A stretch of DNA of 64,000 nucleotides from contig NZ_JADKYB010000007.1 in NCBI RefSeq assembly GCF_016918855.1, positions 248,001 to 312,000 on the forward strand. Reading direction: 5' to 3'. The number at the start of each line of letters is the position of its first letter. Position 1 is the stretch's first letter. The position numbers were made by a program, and so were the translations under genes. Below, one piece after another: positions 31,001 through 37,488 of the stretch. Below the pieces are notes generated by a model that had not been told where the DNA came from, ran no database searches, and saw only the letters and a list, made by a program, of their open reading frames with translations. The DNA is from Actinacidiphila acididurans. GTDB lineage: Bacteria; Actinomycetota; Actinomycetes; Streptomycetales; Streptomycetaceae.

Positions 31001-31618
31001 ATGGGACGTCGGCTCGTACCGCTCACCCTGGACAACCTCCCGGACATCCCCAAGCCCTGTCGCCGCTGCGTGTTCTGGGAACTGGATCCGGTCAGCGGTG
31101 AGGCCGCCGTGCAGGCAGGCAAGCCCGAAGTGGAGAAGGAGGCGTGGATCTCCGCGGTCCTCCTGGAATGGGGCTCCTGCGGCCGGGTGGCCTACGTCGA
31201 CGAGGTCCCGGCCGGCTTCGTGCTCTACGCGCCGGCCGCCTACGTGCCGCGCTCCACGGCCTTCCCCACCAGCCCCGTCTCGGCCGACGCGGTACAGCTC
31301 ATGACGGCCCGCATCCTGCCCGGCTACCAGGGCCAGGGACTGGGCCGGGTGCTGGTGCAGACGGTCGCCAAGGACCTGGTGCGGCGGGGCTTCAAGGCGA
31401 TCGAGGCGTTCGGGGACGCCGCCTGGGACACCCCGGCCTGTGTCCTGCCCGCCGACCACCTGACGGCCGTCGGCTTCAAGACGGTCCGCCCGCACCCCCG
31501 CTATCCCCGGCTGCGGCTGGAACTGCGCTCGACGATCTCCTGGCGGGAGGACGTCGAGATGGCGCTCGACCGCCTGCTGGGGGCGGTGCAGAAAGAACCG
31601 GCCCTGCGACCGCTGTAG
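31001..31618 (+). CDS. GNAT family N-acetyltransferase
   Basis: 205 residues from ATG 31001 (MGRRLVPLTLDNLPDIPKPCRRC). The acetyl-CoA loop is seen as ARILPGYQGQGLGRVLVQTVAKDLVRRGFKAIEAFG (Q/R-G-x-G-x-G/A pattern), within the usual beta-alpha-beta core. A CRRCVFWE cluster near the N-terminus is unusual for GNATs and could bind metal. The substrate is unknown. The gene stands between parB and trxA in streptomycetes, with its own position conserved, but no functional link has been established. It is convergent with trxA; the gap holds the palindromic parS-terminator. Confidence 0.88.
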   Translation: MGRRLVPLTLDNLPDIPKPCRRCVFWELDPVSGEAAVQAGKPEVEKEAWISAVLLEWGSCGRVAYVDEVPAGFVLYAPAAYVPRSTAFPTSPVSADAVQLMTARILPGYQGQGLGRVLVQTVAKDLVRRGFKAIEAFGDAAWDTPACVLPADHLTAVGFKTVRPHPRYPRLRLELRSTISWREDVEMALDRLLGAVQKEPALRPL

Positions 31619-31664
31619 CGGCAGCGCGAGGGCGGACGCGGCCCTGAGGGGGCCCGGAAACGCG

Positions 31665-31702
31665 ACGGCGGGCGGTGTTCCACGTGGAACACCGCCCGCC
31701 GT
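31665..31702. terminator. 38-bp palindrome (GNAT/trxA) with parS at its centre
   Basis: A near-perfect palindrome (19 pairs without a loop, all matched) between two convergent genes. Its centre is a GTTCCACGTGGAAC parS variant at 31677-31690. In RNA it would form a hairpin of about 16 pairs and act as a bidirectional terminator, followed by GTTTGTTG on the plus strand. Confidence 0.88.
31677..31690. other. parS site 4 (GTTCCACGTGGAAC)
   Basis: Two-mismatch symmetrical variant, perfectly palindromic, embedded in the terminator palindrome 31665-31702. Confidence 0.8.
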
Positions 31703-31713
31703 TTGTTGCCCGC

Positions 31714-32043
31714 TCAGCCGATGAAGTCGGCGAGGTCGCGCTCCAGCGCGGCCTTCGGCTTGGCACCGACGATGGTCTTGGCGACCTCGCCGCCCTTGTA
31801 GACGTTGAGCGTCGGGATGGACATGACGCCGTACTTGGCGGCGGTCACCGGGTTCTCGTCAATGTTCAGCTTGACGATGGTGATCTCCTCCGGGTGCTGG
31901 GCGGCGATCGCCTCCAGGGAGGGGGCGATCATGCGGCACGGGCCGCACCACTCCGCCCAGAAGTCCACCAGCACGGGCTTGTCGCTGGCGAGGACCTCCT
32001 CGGCAAAGGTGTCGTCGGTCACGTGCTTGATGTTGCCGGCCAC
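31714..32043 (-). CDS. trxA: Thioredoxin
   Basis: 109 residues from GTG 32043 (VAGNIKHVTDDTFAEEVL), with GAGGAG a few bases upstream; a TTG at 32055 is the alternative start. Active site FWAEWCGPCRMIAPSLEAIA, and the cis-Pro in MSIPTLNVYKGG. It reduces protein disulfides and is re-reduced by TrxB, whose gene lies 61 bases upstream in the same operon. Probable control by sigma-R at 33130-33155 would raise it under thiol stress. Confidence 0.97.
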   Translation of the reverse strand: MAGNIKHVTDDTFAEEVLASDKPVLVDFWAEWCGPCRMIAPSLEAIAAQHPEEITIVKLNIDENPVTAAKYGVMSIPTLNVYKGGEVAKTIVGAKPKAALERDLADFIG

Positions 32044-32104
32044 GGTTCTCCTCAATTCTTCGAGTGAGTTGTTCGGATGGGTGCGGGCGGAGCGGGGATG
32101 CCGG

Positions 32105-33070
32105 TCAGACCGCGGCGACCGTCTCGGCCTTCTCGGCGTCGGCGAGGGCCGCGAGGTACTTCTCGGCGTCCAGGGCGGCGGAGCAGCCGGTGCCGGCTGC
32201 GGTGATCGCCTGGCGGTAGGTGTGGTCCACGACGTCTCCGGCGGCGAAGACGCCGGGGATGTTGGTCCGGGTGGTGGGCGACTGGACCACGAGGTAACCC
32301 TCGGCGTCCAGGTCGAGCACGCCCTTGAACAGCTCGGTCCGCGGGTCGTGACCGATGGCGATGAACAGGCCGCTGACGGGCAGTTCGGAGGTCTCGCCGG
32401 TCTTGACGTTCCGCAGGGTCAGTCCGGACAGCTTGCCGTCGCCCTTGATCTCGGCGACCTCGCTGTCCCAGACGAAGGAGATCTTCGGGTTGGCGAACGC
32501 GCGCTCCTGCATCGCCTTGGACGCACGCAGGCTGTCCCGGCGGTGCACGATCTGCACCGACCTGGCGAACCGGGAAAGGAAGGTGGCCTCCTCCATCGCG
32601 GTGTCGCCACCGCCGATGACGGCGATGTCCTGCTCCTTGAAGAAGAAGCCGTCACAGGTGGCACACCAGGAGACACCGCGCCCGGAGAGCATGTCCTCCT
32701 TGGGGAGGTTCAGCTTGCGGTGCTGCGAGCCGGTGGTCACGATCACGGCCTTGGCGCGGTGCACGGTCCCGGCGGAGTCCGTGACGGACTTGATGTCCCC
32801 GGTGAGGTCCACCGCGATCACGTCGTCGGCGACCAGCTCGGCGCCGAAACGCTCGGCCTGGGCACGCATGTTGTCCATCAGGTCCGGGCCCATGATGCCC
32901 TCACGGAAACCCGGGAAGTTCTCCACATCGGTGGTGTTCATCAGCGCACCGCCGGCGGTCACCGAACCCTCGAAGACCAAGGGCTTGAGAGAGGCACGTG
33001 CGGTGTAGAGAGCCGCGGTGTATCCCGCGGGCCCCGAGCCGATGATGATCACGTTACGGACGTCACTCAC
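32105..33070 (-). CDS. trxB: Thioredoxin reductase
   Basis: 321 residues, GTG start ([26 protein letters not shown]). FAD-binding [12 protein letters not shown] at the start, redox-active site [13 protein letters not shown] (C-A-T-C), NADPH-binding [14 protein letters not shown], and the C-terminal [24 protein letters not shown]. It uses NADPH to reduce thioredoxin. It is the first gene of the trxBA operon; the sigma-R type promoter lies 60-85 bases upstream. Normal length. Confidence 0.97.
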   Translation of the reverse strand: MSDVRNVIIIGSGPAGYTAALYTARASLKPLVFEGSVTAGGALMNTTDVENFPGFREGIMGPDLMDNMRAQAERFGAELVADDVIAVDLTGDIKSVTDSAGTVHRAKAVIVTTGSQHRKLNLPKEDMLSGRGVSWCATCDGFFFKEQDIAVIGGGDTAMEEATFLSRFARSVQIVHRRDSLRASKAMQERAFANPKISFVWDSEVAEIKGDGKLSGLTLRNVKTGETSELPVSGLFIAIGHDPRTELFKGVLDLDAEGYLVVQSPTTRTNIPGVFAAGDVVDHTYRQAITAAGTGCSAALDAEKYLAALADAEKAETVAAV

Positions 33071-33129
33071 GCCTGTTTCCTCGTCTCTGCGAACTCTGCG
33101 GGGGCCCTGGCTGGACTCTCGTCCTGCCT

Positions 33130-33155
33130 AACGGATCCTACGGGGCGGGCATTCC
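33130..33155 (-). promoter_or_regulatory. Sigma-R type promoter of trxBA
   Basis: Minus strand GGAAT (33155-33151), 18 bases, GTT (33132-33130). This matches the GGAAT-N18-GTT consensus of the SigR thiol-stress regulon, and trxBA is the classical SigR target in S. coelicolor. Predicted leader about 50-55 bases. Confidence 0.82.
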
Positions 33156-33195
33156 CCCGGCGCTGCGCCGTTCGTGCACCGGCGTGCCCTCGGGT

Positions 33196-33214
33196 GCCCC
33201 GGGACACCCGGGGC
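33196..33214 (-). terminator. Terminator after anti-sigma gene
   Basis: Perfect 8-bp stem (GCCCCGGG / CCCGGGGC) with an ACA loop, 14 bases past the anti-sigma stop; it also separates this operon from trxBA. Confidence 0.7.
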
Positions 33215-33228
33215 CGCCTCGGCGAGGG

Positions 33229-34254
33229 TCAGCGGGGGTAGGTGTGGCGGAACAGGACGGCGCCGGGGCCGGCGGTCGTGCAGTCCGCGGTGACGACGAA
33301 GGCATCCACCTCGTGGGCGTCACCCGGGTGCGGCAGCACCACCAGATAGGAGTCGGTGCCCTGGAAGCTCTCGTGGTCCGACGCCAGCGGGAGCTCGGTG
33401 CGGTGGGTGGCCTTCAGGACGCACGACGGTACGGCCGGCAGGCCGCCCGGTGCGGCGTCCGTGTGGGTGCCCTGCCCGGTGAGCATCGGGGTGTCGGCCT
33501 TCTTGCCCGGCTCGCTCAGCAGCGCCCGCACCCGTTCCCCCACCTGGTCGCTGCCCTTGGACCCCGCGGCCCGGCTCTGGCCACTGCTGGAATCCAGGTT
33601 GGAGCCGCCGCCGGCGCTCGTCACCCCGTACAGCACGAGTCCGCCGACCAGGAGGACGGCGAGGGCCGAGGCGGCGGCGAGCAGGCCGCGGTGCCAGGTG
33701 AGGCGTCGTCGTCCGATCGGGTGACTGCCGAGCGATGTACGGCCGGGGCCGGTGGGTGTCTCGGGCCGGCCGCCCGGGCGGGTCCGGTCGGACCCGGAGC
33801 GGTCCGGTCGGGTGGATGTTTCACGTGGAACAGGCGTCGAGGTTTCACGTGGAACATCGGACTGGGCGGCCGACTGCTCGGTCTCACCGTCGGCACTCTT
33901 CTCGGTTCCACGTGGAACAGCCCAGGGCTCGGTTCCACGTGGAACATCGCTCTCTGCGGACTCCTGCGTCGTGGTTCCACGTGGAACATCGACGTCGGTC
34001 GCGCTCAGCAGCGCCTCGGCGGCCAGGGCGGCGTCGATCCGGCCCGCGATGTCCTCCGGCATCGGGGGCGGGCCCGGCAGCGTGCCGAGCAGCCCACGGA
34101 TCTCCATCAGGGACACCAGGACGTCCGAGCACAGCTCGCAGTCGTCCAGGTGCTCGTTCACCTCAGTGCTGCGGTCCACCGGCAGCAGGCCCTCGGACAG
34201 GGCGGAGATCTCCGCGACCTCGGGATGCGGATCCGTACCGCCAGGTGATGTCAC
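33229..34254 (-). CDS. Anti-sigma factor of SigM (zinc-finger ZAS type, membrane)
   Basis: 341 residues from the GTG at 34254, whose GTGA overlaps the sigM stop. The N-terminal zinc anti-sigma motif is H35-LDD-C39-EL-C42 (HxxxCxxC), followed by SLMEIRGLLG. A long disordered linker (about 85-190) contains five parS-type sites, each read V-P-R-G/E-T (34-mer spacing varies). One membrane helix (GLLAAASALAVLLVGGLVLYGV) follows, then an extracellular domain of ~120 residues. So the protein would hold SigM at the membrane and sense an outside or redox signal. The overlap and order with sigM support this pairing. Confidence 0.85.
   Translation of the reverse strand: MTSPGGTDPHPEVAEISALSEGLLPVDRSTEVNEHLDDCELCSDVLVSLMEIRGLLGTLPGPPPMPEDIAGRIDAALAAEALLSATDVDVPRGTTTQESAESDVPRGTEPWAVPRGTEKSADGETEQSAAQSDVPRETSTPVPRETSTRPDRSGSDRTRPGGRPETPTGPGRTSLGSHPIGRRRLTWHRGLLAAASALAVLLVGGLVLYGVTSAGGGSNLDSSSGQSRAAGSKGSDQVGERVRALLSEPGKKADTPMLTGQGTHTDAAPGGLPAVPSCVLKATHRTELPLASDHESFQGTDSYLVVLPHPGDAHEVDAFVVTADCTTAGPGAVLFRHTYPR
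33818..33831. other. parS site 5 (GTTTCACGTGGAAC), inside anti-sigma gene
   Basis: One-mismatch variant; on the coding strand it reads V-P-R-E-T. Confidence 0.85.
33842..33855. other. parS site 6 (GTTTCACGTGGAAC), inside anti-sigma gene
   Basis: Identical to site 5 and 24 bases from it; read V-P-R-E-T. Confidence 0.85.
33905..33918. other. parS site 7 (GTTCCACGTGGAAC), inside anti-sigma gene
   Basis: Two-mismatch symmetrical variant; read V-P-R-G-T. Confidence 0.8.
33932..33945. other. parS site 8 (GTTCCACGTGGAAC), inside anti-sigma gene
   Basis: Same variant, 27 bases from site 7; read V-P-R-G-T. Confidence 0.8.
33974..33987. other. parS site 9 (GTTCCACGTGGAAC), inside anti-sigma gene
   Basis: Same variant, 42 bases from site 8; read V-P-R-G-T. 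Confidence 0.8.
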
Positions 34255-35072
34255 CGGTGACCACCTCCGCCCTTCTCCGTGCCCGTCTCTGGGACGGATG
34301 TCCCCTCGACCCGGTTCCGTTGCCGGCCCACGGTGCCGCTCGCTGCCCCGGTTGCTGTTCCGCTCGCTGCCCCACCGGCCGTCCCGCTCCCGGGTCGGCC
34401 CTCGGCGCCGCTCGCACCGACGGTACCGGCGCCCCCTGTACGCAGATGCGTGAGCAGCGGCAGCAGCCGGGCCCGGCCCCGGGCGCACCGGCTCTTCACC
34501 GTGCCGGCCGGGACGTCCAGGATCTGCGCGGCCTCGGCCACCGGGTAGCCCTGCATGTCGACCAGGACCAGCGCGGCCCGCTGGTCGGGTGGCAGCGTGG
34601 CCAGAGCCGCCAGCAGCTCGCGGTGCAGTTCGCTGCGTTCGGCCGGCGCCTCGGCGGATTCCTCGGGCTCCATGAGGGCCTCGAAGTTCTGCTCGTCCGC
34701 GACGGGCGCCGTCCGCCGGGTGGCCGCCCGGCGGGCCCGGTCCAGGCAGGCGTTCACCGTGATCCGGTGCAGCCACGTGGTGACGGCCGACTGGCCGCGG
34801 AACGTGTGGGCGGCCCGGAACGCCGACACCAGGGCGTCCTGGACGGCGTCAGCGGCCTCCTCGCGGTCCCCCAGGGTCCGCAGCGCCACCGCCCACAGCC
34901 GGTCCCGGTGGCGCCGGACGAGCTCCCCGAACGCCTCGGGTTCCCCGGCCACGTGCCGGGCCAGGAGCTCGGCGTCGGTCACGTCGCCGAGCGGGTTGCC
35001 CTCCAACGCCAGCTCCCCCGTCCCCGTCCAGTCCGGCAGCGGAATCTCAGCCCGTGAAGGAGATCTCCTCAA
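34251..35072 (-). CDS. sigM: ECF RNA polymerase sigma factor SigM
   Basis: Up to 273 residues if it starts at the TTG at 35072, which overlaps the pseudokinase gene by 26 bases. A GTG at 34982 (VTDAELLARHVAGEPEAFGEL) is where the conserved domain begins and could be the real start; the N-terminus is therefore uncertain. Region 2 is clear (DAVQDALVSAFRAAHTFRGQSAVTTWLHRITVNACLDRARR) and region 4 follows (LLAALATLPPDQRAALVLVDMQGYPVAEAAQILDVPAGTVKSRCARGRARL). The C-terminal ~55 residues are a Gly/Ser/Thr-rich tail. Its partner anti-sigma factor overlaps the stop by GTGA. SigM-type factors govern envelope and osmotic stress in streptomycetes. Confidence 0.88.
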   Translation of the reverse strand: MRRSPSRAEIPLPDWTGTGELALEGNPLGDVTDAELLARHVAGEPEAFGELVRRHRDRLWAVALRTLGDREEAADAVQDALVSAFRAAHTFRGQSAVTTWLHRITVNACLDRARRAATRRTAPVADEQNFEALMEPEESAEAPAERSELHRELLAALATLPPDQRAALVLVDMQGYPVAEAAQILDVPAGTVKSRCARGRARLLPLLTHLRTGGAGTVGASGAEGRPGSGTAGGAASGTATGAASGTVGRQRNRVEGTSVPETGTEKGGGGHR

Positions 35073-37344
35073 GGGCCTGCTTGTATCCCGCCCTGTAGTA
35101 GTCCTCCGTGCTGGAGTACGGAAGAGCGGTGAACCAGACGACGACGTACCGGCTCGGGTGGGGGTTCCGCACGTCGATCCGCACCTTGTTCTGTGAGCTC
35201 TTCGTGCTCGCGAGCTTCGTCATGCCGGAGAGCGGGGCCGAGTCCGAGAAGGAATCCGTGCCGTACAGCTCCACCGTGGTGTGGTCGCCCGCGTAGCGAA
35301 GGTCGAGCGTGGCGGAACGCACCGCCTTGGGCGACCCCAAGTCGTAGATGACACCGACACCCGGCTTGTACGGGGCCAGCACCGGACCGTCGTTGAATGT
35401 CTTCGTCCGCCAGTACGTGGAGAGCTTGCCGTCGTACGTCGCGGCGATGTCACTCGTGTCCTGGAGCGCGCCGTCCTGGGTGAACTCCTTCGCCCCCGTG
35501 ATGGTGAGCGGGTGCGACGTCACCGCCCGGTGAGTGGCCTGGCCGCCCTTCGGGCCGGTGGGCGCGGGGTTCTTGGTGGACTGGTTCTCGTTGGACTTCA
35601 TGGCGTCCGCGAGCTGCCAGCTGCCCAGGCCGATGGCGACGACGACCAGCGCGGCCACCGCCCACTTCAGGGCCTGACCGGTGCGCCCGGGAAGGGCGGG
35701 GGGCGGCGGGGGAGGCGCGGCCACGGGCTGGCGTCCCGCCGGGGGCCGGCCGGGGCCGCCTGCGGGCGGGGCCGGCGGCTGGTACGGGGACGTCTGGTAA
35801 GCGGCCGGCTGGTACACCGGCGGCTTCGGGTCGGGCCGCCGGATCCGCGGCACCGAGGCGACCACCTTGGCCAGCTCCTCGGGAGTGGTGCAGGGCGGCT
35901 CCTCGCGGGAGGCGGTGGCGCCCTCGTTGACCAGCGCCCGCATGGCGACCTCGGACAGGCCGCGGTGCACGCCGGCCCGGACCTGGTCAGGGGCGACCAG
36001 GCCGACGCCCTTGGGCAGCCCGGTCAGGCCGTGCGCGTCCTCCTCGTACGGCCAGCGCTGGGTCAGCGCCGCGTACAGCAGCGCGCCGATGGACTCGGTG
36101 TCCTTGCGCTGCGGCCGGTCGGAGTTCAGGCCGCGCAGGGCGGCGGCGACGGCGAGCCCGCGGATGCGGTACTGCCCGGACACCGTGCGCAGCACGTCGC
36201 CCGGGTCGAGCCGCAGATGGGCCAGGCCCTCCCGGTGCGCGGCGGCCATGCCCTGGGAGACCTGGCTGACCATCTGGTAGGCCTCGTGCGGCTCCAGGGG
36301 ACCTGCCGCCAGCAGGTCGGTGAGCGAGGCGGCGTCGGGCAGCCACTCGTGGATGACGTAGACCAGGTCGCTCTCCTCGACGGCGTCGAGGACCTGGACG
36401 AAGCGCGGGTCGCCCAGCAGCGCGGCCGAGCGGGCGGCGGCCAGCACCTGGCGGCCCCGCGGGTGGTCGGAGGGCAGGATGTGGATGCCGACCGCGCGGC
36501 GCAGCTTCTCGTCCACCGCGCGCCAGCTGCTGAAGCCGTCGACGCGGGTGACGCACTCCTCCAACTGGTACCGGCGGGCCAGCTTGTGACCGCTGTGCAA
36601 CTCCGGAGCCGTGACCGGCCCCCGGGCCGCCCTGCGGTCCGCCGGGTTCGCACCGGCGGCGGGAGCCGCAGCGGCTGAAGACGTGGTGGCTGAAGACGGG
36701 GTGGCGGAAGCCTTGGCGGCAGTGGAGCCCGTACCGGCGGTGGAGGCACCCGTACCGGCGTCGGAGGCACCCGTACCGGCGGTGGAGGAAGCCGAGGCAG
36801 CGGCGGCGCCGGCGCCCGGCTTCTTCTCCGGCCCTGCGGCGGCTCCTGCGGCCCCGGTGGACGAACCATCGGGGGATGCGGCCGGCGCCTCGGCAGCGGC
36901 GGTCCTGGAGCCCTTGGCGGCGCTCCTCGCGCCCTTCGCGCCGTTGCGGGACCCGTTGAGCTGAACGGTCCGCTCGGCGGTCTGCTCCAGGGTGGTTTCG
37001 GCGGCCTTCTCGGCCGTCTTGCCCGGGGCCTTCTCCGGGGTTTTCCCGGGGGCTTTCTCCGGGCGCTTCCCGTTGCTCTCCTCCGCGGGCATCGCCTGTG
37101 TGTCGTCGGCGTCGGGAACGAGCGGCTGGGTGGCGTCCGGATCCTGGCCCCGCCCCGGGTCCGCGGCGGGGCGGGAGGCTCGGGGCTGCCGGCCGCGTGA
37201 CGCGTCAGCGGCCGCGGAATCGGCGGAAGTCGTGCTGGTCTGGTCGTCCGTCATGGTCCCGTCGGATGTGGCGCCGCCCTCGTTGGCCACTCCGACGGCG
37301 GCCGTGCTCCGATCCGCCACCGTCGTTCCTGCCTCCCCATCCAT
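35047..37344 (-). CDS. Membrane pseudokinase associated with MurJ
   Basis: 765 residues if started at ATG 37344; a GTG at 37320 has a better Shine-Dalgarno (AGGA). N-terminal ~270 residues are low-complexity Ala/Thr/Glu-rich. The kinase-like domain is degenerate: the catalytic HRD is HLRLDPGD, and DFG is replaced by RGLAVAAAL, so it should not phosphorylate. A Pro-rich linker, one membrane helix (LKWAVAALVVVAIGLGSWQL) and an extracellular beta-sandwich of ~150 residues (coagulation-factor-type: IAATYDGKLSTYWRTKTF...VIYDLGSPKAVRSATLDL) follow. In mycobacteria the similar module is fused to MurJ (Rv3910). Here it is a separate gene just after murJ, so it probably regulates lipid II flipping. 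Confidence 0.88.
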   Translation of the reverse strand: MDGEAGTTVADRSTAAVGVANEGGATSDGTMTDDQTSTTSADSAAADASRGRQPRASRPAADPGRGQDPDATQPLVPDADDTQAMPAEESNGKRPEKAPGKTPEKAPGKTAEKAAETTLEQTAERTVQLNGSRNGAKGARSAAKGSRTAAAEAPAASPDGSSTGAAGAAAGPEKKPGAGAAAASASSTAGTGASDAGTGASTAGTGSTAAKASATPSSATTSSAAAAPAAGANPADRRAARGPVTAPELHSGHKLARRYQLEECVTRVDGFSSWRAVDEKLRRAVGIHILPSDHPRGRQVLAAARSAALLGDPRFVQVLDAVEESDLVYVIHEWLPDAASLTDLLAAGPLEPHEAYQMVSQVSQGMAAAHREGLAHLRLDPGDVLRTVSGQYRIRGLAVAAALRGLNSDRPQRKDTESIGALLYAALTQRWPYEEDAHGLTGLPKGVGLVAPDQVRAGVHRGLSEVAMRALVNEGATASREEPPCTTPEELAKVVASVPRIRRPDPKPPVYQPAAYQTSPYQPPAPPAGGPGRPPAGRQPVAAPPPPPPALPGRTGQALKWAVAALVVVAIGLGSWQLADAMKSNENQSTKNPAPTGPKGGQATHRAVTSHPLTITGAKEFTQDGALQDTSDIAATYDGKLSTYWRTKTFNDGPVLAPYKPGVGVIYDLGSPKAVRSATLDLRYAGDHTTVELYGTDSFSDSAPLSGMTKLASTKSSQNKVRIDVRNPHPSRYVVVWFTALPYSSTEDYYRAGYKQALEEISFTG

Positions 37345-37488
37345 TGCGCGATCTCACATCAAGCCACATCGAGCCGAGGACAATTGTGCCCGTCCCCCGC
37401 CCCAATCACGACACGCAGCAGGCTGTGATGGTTGCGCCCGCCCCCTGTCGGTGTCCTGTTCCGCTCCGCCCCCGGGTGCCGTCCCCGG

